A DNA stretch of 35,845 nucleotides from Candidatus Merdivicinus faecavium (GTDB taxonomy: Bacteria > Bacillota > Clostridia > Oscillospirales > Ruminococcaceae), in contig DVKD01000005.1 in the NCBI GenBank assembly GCA_018716285.1, positions 1 to 35,845 of the forward strand, given 5' to 3'. Below are positions 21,693 to 30,027 of the stretch, in pieces. Made by a program: the position numbers and the translations under genes. A model generated the notes under the pieces. That model made no database searches and was not told the origin of the DNA. It worked only from the letters and a program-made list of their open reading frames with translations. Numbering within the stretch: the stretch's first letter is position 1; each line of letters starts with the position of its first letter.

Positions 21693-22748
21693 TTACCCGC
21701 GGCCCTTGAGCTTCTGCAAAAGGCCCGGAAGCCTTCTGCCCGCGAAATTGCCGGCCCAGCCGATCAGACTGGCGAGAGCCGGGGAGCCTGTCCGCAGCAA
21801 AAGCCCGATCACCCGGAACTGGATCCCGCCGGAAAGGTTTTGCAGCGCGTTTTTGAGGGTGGCGCTTTCCAGCAATTCCCGCAGAAAGAGGCGCTTTTCC
21901 TCCCGGCGAAGGGTGCAGGAAGGGTGGTGCAGGCTGATGAGGCAGGCGACTGCCCCCTTGATAAAAATCCGGGCGTTTGTTTCCCGGACCGCCCCGGTCA
22001 GGCGTCCGCCTGCCTCGTAGAGGGCGTTCAGGGCCGTGTCGAAGCGGCAGAGCGACTCGTAGCGACTGGGCAGGAATTTATAGGTGAGGTTGCCCGTCCC
22101 GCGGATATAGTAGTGGAACAGCGCCTCCCCCAGCATCGAAAAGCGCTCCACATGGGAAAAATAGGCGAGGTTGAAAAGGCGGTCCTCGCAGCTCGCGTAC
22201 TGTTCCGGGAAGGTGATCCCCTCCCGCCGGATGATTTCCATCCGATACATCTTATTCCAGTTGACATACATCAGCTGCCCCTCCATCAGGGCGGGAAGCG
22301 CCTCCAGGAAGGAGGCGTGGTTCTCGCAGGAGAGCGGCCCGGCTGTAAAGGGGGTGCTGGAACGGTGTACGCCGTCCTCCTCCCGCTCCAGGAAGTAGCC
22401 GCAGGCGGCGAGGGTATAGCCCCGGTCCAGCTCTGCCGCCAGCTTTTCCAAAATCCCCGGCTCGGGGATATCGTCGGCGTCACAGAGGTAGAGGTACTTC
22501 CCCTTCGCCTGTTCAATTCCAAAATTGCGCGCCCGGGACGGACCGCCGTTGGGGACGGTGAAGCAGCGGAGCCTCGGCTCCCGCTCCGCATATTGGGCAA
22601 GTCGGAGGGCGGTGTCATCGGTGGAGCCGTCGTCCACAACGATCATTTCAAAATCCCGGAAGGTCTGTCTGCAGAGGCTGTCAAGCGTCCGGATGAGCAG
22701 CTCCCCTCCATTGTAGGCCGGGATCACGATCGATACTTTGATCTCCAA
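21693..22748 (-). CDS. Glycosyltransferase family 2
   Basis: A 351-residue GT-A transferase: VSIVIPAYNGGELLIRTLDS, then MIVVDDGSTDDTALRLAQYA, GPSRARNFGIEQAKGKY and the metal motif LCDADDIPEPG. The C-terminal 150 residues are helical and membrane-associated at most. I chose TTG 22748, since the conserved domain begins four residues later and AGGAAAGG lies before it; ATG 22853 is a longer option without a good ribosome site. First gene of the polysaccharide operon. Confidence 0.88.
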   Translation of the reverse strand: MEIKVSIVIPAYNGGELLIRTLDSLCRQTFRDFEMIVVDDGSTDDTALRLAQYAEREPRLRCFTVPNGGPSRARNFGIEQAKGKYLYLCDADDIPEPGILEKLAAELDRGYTLAACGYFLEREEDGVHRSSTPFTAGPLSCENHASFLEALPALMEGQLMYVNWNKMYRMEIIRREGITFPEQYASCEDRLFNLAYFSHVERFSMLGEALFHYYIRGTGNLTYKFLPSRYESLCRFDTALNALYEAGGRLTGAVRETNARIFIKGAVACLISLHHPSCTLRREEKRLFLRELLESATLKNALQNLSGGIQFRVIGLLLRTGSPALASLIGWAGNFAGRRLPGLLQKLKGRG

Positions 22749-23062
22749 GTTGTTCAGGCCTTTCCTCTTAAAATGCTCCAATCTGCCAGAAAAATACCGC
22801 CGAAACCCGGCGGAAAGTGGTTTCCAGCAAACCGAAAGGAAAATGCGTTGCATTCCAGTCCCGGCACACATGCGGGCAAAACGCCGCGGCGCCGGCCAGA
22901 TATGGATACTTTTATTATACCAAAAATTCACTCCGGAATCAAGAAAAAACCGAATGAAACGGCATTCCCGTGAAAAATTCAGCGTTTTTTCATATTCCGA
23001 CCGTTTTTGCATATAAAATCAGGTATTCTGTATGAAAAGAAACTCTGCTAGGAGGGGTATTC
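22749..23062. promoter_or_regulatory. Divergent control region between polysaccharide and sigma-F operons
   Basis: A 314-base stretch without a gene. It holds the leftward promoter at 22914-22942, a leader of about 155 bases with one perfect hairpin (CCGCCG/CGGCGG, 22797-22813), and the AT-rich upstream region of spoIIAA. A possible rightward promoter is TTCATA at 22989 and TATAAA at 23012, spaced 17. I could not find a convincing sigma-H or Spo0A site, although spoIIA operons are usually under these. Confidence 0.6.
22914..22942 (-). promoter_or_regulatory. Sigma-A promoter of the polysaccharide operon
   Basis: On the minus strand TTGATT (22937-22942), 17 bases, then a perfect TATAAT (22914-22919). 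It is the only strong promoter seen for the seven genes down to 14992, all of which are within 16 bases of each other or overlap. Confidence 0.75.
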
Positions 23063-23371
23063 ATGCCTGTCGCCTTTGATCACCGGGAGGGGGAGCTTGT
23101 CGCCCATATCTCCGGCGATATCGACCATCATTCCGCCGCCCAGCTCCGGGAAGCCATCGACCGGATGGCCGAAAGCGTCCTCCCGCGGCTGCTTGTCCTG
23201 GATTTTTCCGGGGTCGGGTTCATGGATTCGAGCGGCATCGGCCTCATCATGGGGCGCTATAAGCTCATGCAGTCGATGGACGGGAAGGTCCGGGTGGAGC
23301 GCGCCTCCCCCCAGCTCAAAAAGCTCATGAGCCTGGCCGGGCTGTCGCTTCTGCCCATTACCATCAGCTGA
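23063..23371 (+). CDS. spoIIAA: Anti-sigma F factor antagonist SpoIIAA
   Basis: A 102-residue STAS-domain protein. When unphosphorylated it frees sigma-F from SpoIIAB in the forespore. The phosphorylation loop DFSGVGFMDSSGIGLIMGRY is intact, with the target serine at about residue 57. GELVAHISGDIDHHSAAQLR is the typical N-terminus. AGGAGG lies before the ATG. First of three genes in the canonical spoIIA order. Confidence 0.96.
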   Translation: MPVAFDHREGELVAHISGDIDHHSAAQLREAIDRMAESVLPRLLVLDFSGVGFMDSSGIGLIMGRYKLMQSMDGKVRVERASPQLKKLMSLAGLSLLPITIS

Positions 23372-23384
23372 AAGGATGATTCCG

Positions 23385-23840
23385 ATGAAAAAACCGCGCA
23401 ATGAAATGACCATCACCTTTTTGAGCCGGTCGGCCAACGAGGCCTTCTCCCGTTCGGCGGCGGCCGCCTTTTTCTCCCAGCTCGATCCCACCGTCGAAGA
23501 GCTGGCCGACATCAAGACCGCGGTGAGCGAGGCGGTCACAAACTGCATTGTCCACGCCTACCGGGATACCCTGGGAAAGATCCGGATGACCGCCCGCATC
23601 TACGACGGCGGCGAAATTTACATACAGGTAAAGGACAGCGGCTGCGGCATCCCGGACGTGAAGCAGGCGATGGAGCCGCTCTTCACCACCTGCGAGACCG
23701 GCGAGCGGGCGGGGCTCGGGTTTGCCGTCATGCAGTCCTTTATGGACAAGGTCTCGGTCCGCTCCGCCCCCGGAAAAGGGACGGCCGTCACCCTCCGCAA
23801 GACCCTGAGCCAGAGGTCCGGCGATGAAGCAGGCGAATGA
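23385..23840 (+). CDS. spoIIAB: Anti-sigma F factor SpoIIAB
   Basis: A 151-residue GHKL-type kinase that binds sigma-F and phosphorylates SpoIIAA. N-box DIKTAVSEAVTNCIVHAY, G1 box VKDSGCGIPDV and G2 box ERAGLGFAVM are all present. ATG 23385 is chosen since AAAGGA lies 9 bases away; the ATG at 23376 is too close to it. It overlaps sigF by 17 bases, so translation is likely coupled. Confidence 0.96.
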   Translation: MKKPRNEMTITFLSRSANEAFSRSAAAAFFSQLDPTVEELADIKTAVSEAVTNCIVHAYRDTLGKIRMTARIYDGGEIYIQVKDSGCGIPDVKQAMEPLFTTCETGERAGLGFAVMQSFMDKVSVRSAPGKGTAVTLRKTLSQRSGDEAGE

Positions 23841-24495
23841 GGAGCGCGAAGCCTTTGTCGCCGCCAATCTGGGGCTTGTACACTCCCTGGCCCACCGGAT
23901 GACCGGGCGGGGGATCGAATACGAGGAGCTCTACGCTGCGGGGTGCCTGGGGCTTGTCAAGGCTGCGGAGGGCTTTGACGAGAGCCGCGGGCTGCGCTTT
24001 TCCACCTATGCGGTGCCAGTCATCCTGGGGGAGATCAAGCGCCTTTTCCGGGACGGGGGGACGGTGAAGGTCAGCCGCTCCCTCAAGGAATTTTCCCTCA
24101 AGGTCACCCGGGAGCGGGACAGGCTGGGCGTCGCCCTCGGGCGGGAACCCACTCTGTCGGAACTCGCGGACGCGCTCCATGAATCAGTGGAACGGGTCGC
24201 CGAGGCGGTCAACGTGAGCCTCCCCGCCCTCTCCCTCACCCAGACCGACGAGGAGGGCAGCGGCCAGATCGACATCGAGGTCGAAGCGCCCGAGGAACGG
24301 CTCTCGAGCCGGCTCGCCCTGCGGGAGCTGCTCTCCCGGCTCGAGGAGCGGGACCGGGAGCTGATCCGCCTGCGCTATTTCAAGGGGATGACCCAGAGCC
24401 AGACCGCAGCACGGCTGGGCATGACCCAGGTGCAGGTCTCCAGGCGGGAAAAAAAGATCCTCACCCGGCTCAGGGAAGACCTGCTTTCCGGGTGA
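23824..24495 (+). CDS. sigF: RNA polymerase sigma-F factor
   Basis: A 223-residue sporulation sigma factor, the first forespore-specific one. Region 2 reads NLGLVHSLAHRMTGRGIEYE, YAAGCLGLVKAAEGFDESRG and FSTYAVPVILGEIKRLFRDG; region 4 reads ELIRLRYFKGMTQSQTAARL then GMTQVQVSRREKKIL. The ribosome site is AGAGG. It ends 10 bases from the convergent ppk1 gene; no spoVA genes follow, unlike in Bacillus. Confidence 0.96.
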   Translation: MKQANEEREAFVAANLGLVHSLAHRMTGRGIEYEELYAAGCLGLVKAAEGFDESRGLRFSTYAVPVILGEIKRLFRDGGTVKVSRSLKEFSLKVTRERDRLGVALGREPTLSELADALHESVERVAEAVNVSLPALSLTQTDEEGSGQIDIEVEAPEERLSSRLALRELLSRLEERDRELIRLRYFKGMTQSQTAARLGMTQVQVSRREKKILTRLREDLLSG

Positions 24496-24505
24496 GGAAG
24501 GACTG

Positions 24506-26674
24506 TCAGCGGCTGTGCCGCCCAAAATAATCCCGCAAATATTCTGTGATGCGATGCCGCGCCGGAGCATCCCGCTTCCGGGGCGGCTCTTTGTGCGTTT
24601 CGGGGGCGGGCTTGAGCGCCTCCTGCATGAAATACTCCTGCGCGTTAACCGGCGGGGCGTTTAAGGGGGTGCGGAGGATGTATCGGCCGTCGGCAAACTG
24701 CTCCCGGGCCTTGACGTTGTCCCGGAGCATGACGTCCATCATGGCGAGCAGCCGCTCCTTGATGGCGGGGTCGTACACCGGGCAGGCGACCTCGACCCGG
24801 CGTTCGGTGTTCCGGGTCATCATATCGCCCGAGGCGATGAAGACCTTGGTCTCCTCCCCCACCCCGAAGGCATAGATGCGGGAATGCTCGAGGAACCGGC
24901 CGACAATGCTGATGATCTGGATGTTGTCGGTCATGCCGGGAATCTGCGGAGTCAGGCAGCAGATCCCGCGGATCACCATCCGGATCTTGACGCCGGCCAT
25001 CGAGGCGTCGATCACCCGCTCGATGAGCTCCTTGTCAGTAAAGGAATTGCACTTGACGAGGATCCGCGCCTCCTTGCCCGCTTTTGCCTTCTCAATTTCC
25101 TCATCAATATAACGGAGGAGACTCTGCTTGAAGTTTGCAGGAGCGACCCAGAGGTCATGGTATTCCCCTTCGAGGTTGGAGAGGGAGAGGTTGCGGAAGA
25201 AGGCGGCCGCATCCTCGCCGATCTGCTGGTTTGCGGTGAGGAGGGCGAGGTCGGTGTAGAGCTTCGCCGTCTTTTCGTTGTAGTTGCCGGTGCCGATCTG
25301 GGTCAGGTAGCGGATGCCGCCGGAGGTGCGGCGGGTGATGAGGCAGATCTTGGAGTGGACCTTGTACCCGTCCATCCCGTAGATGACCTGGCAGCCGGCC
25401 TCCTCGAGCCGCTGGGCCCACTCGATGTTGTTGGCCTCGTCAAAGCGGGCGCGCAGCTCCATTAAGACCGAGACCTCCTTGCCGTTCTCGGCCGCCTCGA
25501 TGAGGTGTTCGGCGAGGACCGACTGATGGGCGATGCGGTAGAGGGTGATCTTGATCGAGATGACCTCCGGGTCGGTCGCCGCCTCGTGCAGGAGGTTCAA
25601 AAGTGGGCGCATCGATTCATACGGGTAGGAGAGGAGGATGTCGCGCCGGTCCGCCTGGGAGAGGATGCTTTTCCCCGGCTCCACCATTTTGGAAGGCTGG
25701 GGGACGTAGGACTGGAGGAGGAGCTGCTTTTTCATCCCGCTGGTGATCTTGGTGTCCAGGGTATAGCAGTAGGTCAGGTCGAGCGGCGCCCGGGAGCGGA
25801 AGACCTGCGCCTTTTCGAGCCCGAGGGTCTGGCGGAGGAATTTGACCGCCTCCTCCCCGAAGTCCCCCTGGTATTCGAGCCGGACCGGGGAGAGCCGCAT
25901 CCGGCGCTTGAGGATCTTTTTCATATGCTGCCGGTAGTCGACGTCCTCGTCGAAAAGCCCGGCGTCCATGTCCATATCGGCGTTGCGGGTGACGCTGATG
26001 ACGCTGCGGTCGAGCACCTTGAACTTGTCAAAAATGCGGTCGGCAAAATAAGCGACCATATCCTCAATCAGAACGTAGCGCAGCTCCTCCCCGCGCAGGA
26101 AAAAGAGCCGCCCCGCCGCCGCGGGGATGGGGATGATGCCGAAAACCGCCTCGCTGCCCTGTTTGAGGGAGACGGCGACGTTTAAGCTCTTGTTCGCCAG
26201 ATGCGGGAAGGGATGGGAGGGATCGATGATCTGCGGCGAAAGCACCGGCCAGATCTCCCGGCTGAAATACTCCTCCGCCTCCCGCAGCTCGGTTTTCTTT
26301 AAATCCGCCATCCGAAGGCAGGTGAGGCCGGCCACCGAAAGCTGGCCGCAGAGCCGCTCGTAGGCCTCGTCCCGGAGGGCATAGAGAGGGGCGCAGGCAT
26401 GATAGATCTTGGCGAGCTGTTCGGCCGCCGTCATGCCGGTCTTGTTGTCGTAGTAGTCAGAAGAGTACTGCATGTAGTCGATAAGACTGCCCACCCGCAC
26501 CATAAAAAACTCATCCAAATTGGTGGTAAAAATGGAGACGAAGTGCAGGCGCTCCAGCAGGGGGGAATCGGCGCAGTTTGCCTCTTCCAGCACCCGCTGG
26601 TTGAATTTGAGCCAGGAAAGCTCCCGGTTCTGCATACAGCTGCGGTAATTGATCTCGCCCATTTCTGTGTTCAT
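24506..26674 (-). CDS. ppk1: Polyphosphate kinase 1
   Basis: A 722-residue enzyme that polymerises the gamma-phosphate of ATP into polyphosphate, reversibly. N-terminal ELSWLKFNQRVLEEA and TTNLDEFFMVRVG are typical. The phosphorylated histidine is in GYKVHSKICLITRR (His440), with GTGNYNEKTAKLYTDL following; the second catalytic histidine is in GRFLEHSRIYAFG (His597). The length is normal, with a short basic tail (PPRKRDAPARHRI). The ATG follows AAAGGAAAAGG, and the gene begins 9 bases after ppx. Confidence 0.97.
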   Translation of the reverse strand: MNTEMGEINYRSCMQNRELSWLKFNQRVLEEANCADSPLLERLHFVSIFTTNLDEFFMVRVGSLIDYMQYSSDYYDNKTGMTAAEQLAKIYHACAPLYALRDEAYERLCGQLSVAGLTCLRMADLKKTELREAEEYFSREIWPVLSPQIIDPSHPFPHLANKSLNVAVSLKQGSEAVFGIIPIPAAAGRLFFLRGEELRYVLIEDMVAYFADRIFDKFKVLDRSVISVTRNADMDMDAGLFDEDVDYRQHMKKILKRRMRLSPVRLEYQGDFGEEAVKFLRQTLGLEKAQVFRSRAPLDLTYCYTLDTKITSGMKKQLLLQSYVPQPSKMVEPGKSILSQADRRDILLSYPYESMRPLLNLLHEAATDPEVISIKITLYRIAHQSVLAEHLIEAAENGKEVSVLMELRARFDEANNIEWAQRLEEAGCQVIYGMDGYKVHSKICLITRRTSGGIRYLTQIGTGNYNEKTAKLYTDLALLTANQQIGEDAAAFFRNLSLSNLEGEYHDLWVAPANFKQSLLRYIDEEIEKAKAGKEARILVKCNSFTDKELIERVIDASMAGVKIRMVIRGICCLTPQIPGMTDNIQIISIVGRFLEHSRIYAFGVGEETKVFIASGDMMTRNTERRVEVACPVYDPAIKERLLAMMDVMLRDNVKAREQFADGRYILRTPLNAPPVNAQEYFMQEALKPAPETHKEPPRKRDAPARHRITEYLRDYFGRHSR

Positions 26675-26683
26675 CCTTTTCCT

Positions 26684-27601
26684 TTATTTTAAAAAACGGT
26701 CAATGAGGTAGCCTTCCCGGACGCCGGTCTGGCTGACGTAAAATTTCTCGCTTCCGAACCGCCGCGCAATCTCCAGGATGATGAGCAGCCCCGGCACCAT
26801 GCTGAACATCCGCTCGGGCAGGATGCGGTAGGCCGCCTTGCTGACGGCAGGATCGTCGCTGGCCGCAATTTTCCAAAGCTTTTCGGCCTCGTCGATGGTG
26901 AAGGTACGGTTATTCTTGTCATGGTCCAGAAGCTCCTGGGCCAGCTGGAGGGTCATCCGCATCGAGCCGCCGATGCCGCAGACGAGGGCGCAGTCCTTGG
27001 GCGACACCGCCCAGTCGATCCCTTCGAGGACCTGCCTGGCCTCCCGGCGCATCTTTTCCCGCTCCTTCGCGGTGGGGATGAGCCCCTCCACCCAGCGGGT
27101 GTGGAGGCCGAGCGACCCGATGGGGACGCTGATCATCTCCTTGGGGCCGTTTTTGACAAACCAGACGAGCTCGGTGCTGCCGCCGCCGATGTCGGCGAGC
27201 AATCCGCGCTCCATCGGATAGAACCGGGTCGCGCCCAAGAAGTCGAGACGCGCCTCCTCCTGTCCGGAAATGATCTCAGGGAGGATGCCGGTGGTGCGGC
27301 GAATCTCATTGACGACCTCGTCCTGGTTGCTGACGTTGCGCAGCGAAGCGGTTGCAAAGATGCCGGTGCGGTCGGGCTGGAAGCTGTCCAGAATGGCGGA
27401 CAGTTCCCCGAGGGCGCCGCAGGCCTTTTCGATCCCGCGTCCGGTCATCCTCCCCTTTTTGACATAGCCCGCAAGGCCGGCCATGATTTTTTTCTGTATC
27501 ACCGGAACAATCTCCACCGGTTTGTTTTCCCCGGCCTCGAGGCAATCGTAGACCGAAAGCCGGATGGAGTTGGAGCCCATATCGATTACGCCGCAGCGCA
27601 T
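26684..27601 (-). CDS. ppx: Exopolyphosphatase / pppGpp phosphohydrolase (Ppx/GppA)
   Basis: A 305-residue member of the ASKHA ATPase-like fold. It opens with MRCGVIDMGSNSIRLSVYDC (phosphate 1), with GLLADIGGGSTELVWF (phosphate 2) and CALVCGIGGSMRMTLQLAQ further on. It lacks the HD-type C-terminal domain of long GppA proteins. ATG 27601 stands 7 bases after AAGGAA; ATG 27607 is too close. Transcribed with ppk1 from one promoter, so synthesis and breakdown of polyphosphate are co-expressed. Confidence 0.92.
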   Translation of the reverse strand: MRCGVIDMGSNSIRLSVYDCLEAGENKPVEIVPVIQKKIMAGLAGYVKKGRMTGRGIEKACGALGELSAILDSFQPDRTGIFATASLRNVSNQDEVVNEIRRTTGILPEIISGQEEARLDFLGATRFYPMERGLLADIGGGSTELVWFVKNGPKEMISVPIGSLGLHTRWVEGLIPTAKEREKMRREARQVLEGIDWAVSPKDCALVCGIGGSMRMTLQLAQELLDHDKNNRTFTIDEAEKLWKIAASDDPAVSKAAYRILPERMFSMVPGLLIILEIARRFGSEKFYVSQTGVREGYLIDRFLK

Positions 27602-27649
27602 GTACATCTTCCTTTCCCAGACAGATCCGCAGAATACTGTCATCCTTCT

Positions 27650-27677
27650 ATTTTATCCTGCTTTCTCCGTTTTTCAA
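27650..27677 (-). promoter_or_regulatory. Promoter of the ppx-ppk1 operon
   Basis: On the minus strand TTGAAA (27672-27677), 16 bases, then TAAAAT (27650-27655). It is the best match in the short gap between the glycosidase gene and ppx; the spacer is one base short of ideal. Confidence 0.5.
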
Positions 27678-27720
27678 CCATTTCAAAGTAAAATTCATGA
27701 AAAAATATTGTAAAGAGAGG

Positions 27721-29844
27721 TCAGCAGATCTCCGCCGTGATTTCCTCGGGGATGCGCAGGACGGGGTCCCTGCCGTCCTCCATCCGGCAGTAGAGCGGAC
27801 CGTAGGGGGTGGGCAGCTCGATCTCCGCCCATTTGAGGCCGTAGAGCCGCGGCACCAGCCGGATCCGCCGGTAGCCGGGCTCGAGCATTTCCAGCCCCAG
27901 CAGCCGCATCGGGAGCTGGTAGGCCGGCGTGCCGCCCCAAGCGTGGCTGTAGTCAAAGGCGTAGCCCTCCTCCGGCTTCACCCAGCCCTCCTGAAGGCCC
28001 TTGCCGGTGGCGGCGGTCATCTCGTCCCAGCGGCGCAGCAGCTTGAGACCGTATTTGGAGAAAAGGCCGGCCTTCCAGACCGCCTCCAGGGCAAAATGGG
28101 TAAAATACGGCTGCATGTCAGGCAGGGCGGGGTCGTCGAGCACCGTCTCGAGGATGCGGCGGCCCTCCGCCGGCTCGCAGAGGCCAAAGAGGACGGCGAG
28201 GATGTTGCCATGCTTGGAAAAATACCGGCGGGAGGGATTGGCGGGCCGCCATCTGAGGGTGGGCTCCGGCGTATCCTGTCCGTCGAAAAAGAGCTTTTTC
28301 TCCTCATCGTAAAAATAATCGGCGAAGGACACCCGCAGCCGGTCCGCCCGTTCGCGCCAGATGGGGGCAAACTGCCGGTATTCCGGGTCGTCCGCTGCCT
28401 GCAGAAGCCGGACGGCGGCCCGCAGCGCGCCGTAGTAGAAGGCGTTGAGCGCCGTCTGGCCGAGAGCTTTGGGCGGGTGGTGGAGGGAATAGCCGTCGAC
28501 GACAATCCAGTCGAGGAACATGTAGTTCGGGGGCGTTGTCACTACCCCGTTCCCGTCGGCGTAGCTGTGGAAACGCTTCAGAAGGGCGCGGAGGGCGGGA
28601 AGGCATTCCCGCACGAGCTCCTTGTCCCCGGTAAAGCGGTAGACGTCCTCGAGCATCAGCACCCAGATGAGGCTGTAGCTCGTGTGGAACATCCAGCCGT
28701 CCGTCTGCCGCAGGCGGTCCGCCGTCCGCAGAAGGTCGAGCCGCGCGAGCCGCATATCGCCGAAGACGGCGGCGGTCATCAGGCTCTCGATGTAGTAATC
28801 GCCGGTGCAGGCGAGCGGCTCCTGGTGCCGCGGGCTGTCAAGGTGGAGCGTCTGCCGGCAGATGCGCAGCGCCCACTTGCAGAGGTCGTAGGTCCGGTCG
28901 AAGGCGGGCTCGGCGCAGCGGAACCGCCCCTCCTGCCTGACCGGGTAGCTGCAGAAGCTGAGGGACGGACAGATGAGCGCCGGAAGCGAAGCGCGGTTGC
29001 GCACATGCAGGTCGACGGTCCCTACGCTGTGCATCCGCATCCCGAGGTAGTGGCTGTCGTGGTTAAAGACGATCTCCTCCGGAAAGTCGTCGGCGCGGTC
29101 CAGCTCCCGGAAGGAGGCGGTGATCTCGCACGGGCCGGTCACTTCAGCGTACAGGCGGAGACAGGCCGAATAGATCCGGTCAAATTCGACCGAAATGACC
29201 CGTTCCTCCCCCGCCCCGACGACGAATTCCCGCGCGCCGAGCGGCTGTACCGTCTGAAAATCCAGCATCGGGATGGGGGCGGGGGTGAGATTCCAGACCG
29301 GCTCGTCGATCTCCCAGGCCGGCTCCCAGGGGCCGCCGTCCAGCCGCTGGTCATAGACGTCCGGGGCCGGATAGCGGCCGTTCCGGCGGGCTTCCCAATC
29401 CGAACCAGTGCCGATTCTGCGCCGGCTGCCGTCCTCGAGGAGGATCTCCGCCTCCAGGAAAAATCCCCCGCGCCCCTGGGACCAGTCGCAGAGGGCGCTG
29501 CCCGGGATCTGCACCTGCGCCAGGAACTCCACCCGGACGCCGGACAGATCGATCTCATACTCGTTGATAAAATGGCGGGGCATGGGGAGGTTTGCCCCGA
29601 AATCGCCGCCCGCCGCAGCCGGGCCGGCCCCAACGAACCGGTTGTTGCAGAGCAGCCGGAAGACGGTGTCCCCGCTCACCCGGATCTTTGCCGAAACCGC
29701 CTCCCAGCGGAAGTCATAGGTCCGGCGGAATTCCGCCATGCAGTAATTGCCCGGCCGCGCCGGGTTGGCGATGGAAACGGGGCACTCCTGCTCGAGCGGA
29801 TGCCGTTCCCTGTCCAGCCAGATCCACTTGCCTTGTTGTTCCAT
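27721..29844 (-). CDS. GH78-like (alpha-L-rhamnosidase family) glycosidase
   Basis: A 707-residue protein of the bacterial alpha-L-rhamnosidase type. N-terminal beta domains (GKWIWLDRERHP, FRRTYDFRWEAVSAKIRVSG) are followed by an (alpha/alpha)6 barrel from about residue 320: LHLDSPRHQEPLACTGDYYI (region of the catalytic acid, with an E-P and D-Y pair), NYMFLDWIVVDG, and SHAWGGTPAYQLPMRLLGLE near the end, then a C-terminal beta domain. It lacks a signal peptide, so it should act on imported oligosaccharides. The substrate is not certain, since many GH78 relatives are not rhamnosidases. AAGGAG lies before the ATG; single gene. Confidence 0.82.
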   Translation of the reverse strand: MEQQGKWIWLDRERHPLEQECPVSIANPARPGNYCMAEFRRTYDFRWEAVSAKIRVSGDTVFRLLCNNRFVGAGPAAAGGDFGANLPMPRHFINEYEIDLSGVRVEFLAQVQIPGSALCDWSQGRGGFFLEAEILLEDGSRRRIGTGSDWEARRNGRYPAPDVYDQRLDGGPWEPAWEIDEPVWNLTPAPIPMLDFQTVQPLGAREFVVGAGEERVISVEFDRIYSACLRLYAEVTGPCEITASFRELDRADDFPEEIVFNHDSHYLGMRMHSVGTVDLHVRNRASLPALICPSLSFCSYPVRQEGRFRCAEPAFDRTYDLCKWALRICRQTLHLDSPRHQEPLACTGDYYIESLMTAAVFGDMRLARLDLLRTADRLRQTDGWMFHTSYSLIWVLMLEDVYRFTGDKELVRECLPALRALLKRFHSYADGNGVVTTPPNYMFLDWIVVDGYSLHHPPKALGQTALNAFYYGALRAAVRLLQAADDPEYRQFAPIWRERADRLRVSFADYFYDEEKKLFFDGQDTPEPTLRWRPANPSRRYFSKHGNILAVLFGLCEPAEGRRILETVLDDPALPDMQPYFTHFALEAVWKAGLFSKYGLKLLRRWDEMTAATGKGLQEGWVKPEEGYAFDYSHAWGGTPAYQLPMRLLGLEMLEPGYRRIRLVPRLYGLKWAEIELPTPYGPLYCRMEDGRDPVLRIPEEITAEIC

Positions 29845-29877
29845 ATCGGTCAGCTCCTTTCATACCCTCTTGATTTC

Positions 29878-29906
29878 ATGATACCCAATCTATGCGCCCT
29901 GCGCAA
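29878..29906 (-). promoter_or_regulatory. Sigma-A promoter of the GH78-like gene
   Basis: On the minus strand TTGCGC (29901-29906), 17 bases, then TATCAT (29878-29883), about 34 bases before the ATG. I see no sugar-responsive operator next to it. Confidence 0.65.
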
Positions 29907-29964
29907 GACGGAATCCTGCACAAAAAGGGACCGTCATTTTCGGCGCGGAGCGCTTGCGCGAAGA

Positions 29965-29993
29965 TTGCGCAAAGCGCGGAAAGATGGTATAAT
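29965..29993 (+). promoter_or_regulatory. Sigma-A promoter of the metallophosphoesterase gene
   Basis: TTGCGC (29965-29970), 17 bases, then a perfect TATAAT (29988-29993). It is divergent from the glycosidase promoter, with the same -35 sequence. Confidence 0.72.
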
Positions 29994-30027
29994 GGCAAAA
30001 ACGCACGCCCACCGCCGGAGGTGTTTT

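Noticed and set aside
20534-22973. Long plus-strand frames opposite the glycerophosphotransferase and GT2 genes
   Set aside because: They lie antisense to well-supported genes and show no recognisable family features.
22989-23017. Promoter of the sigma-F operon
   Set aside because: TTCATA and TATAAA with 17-base spacing look like a weak sigma-A site, but spoIIA is expected under sigma-H and Spo0A, and I could not match either; noted only in the control region.
27697-30027. A very long open frame on the plus strand running into the metallophosphoesterase gene (27697-30897)
   Set aside because: The part before 30028 is antisense to the GH78-like gene, has no family features and no ribosome site; the promoter at 29965-29993 and GGAGG place the real start at 30028.
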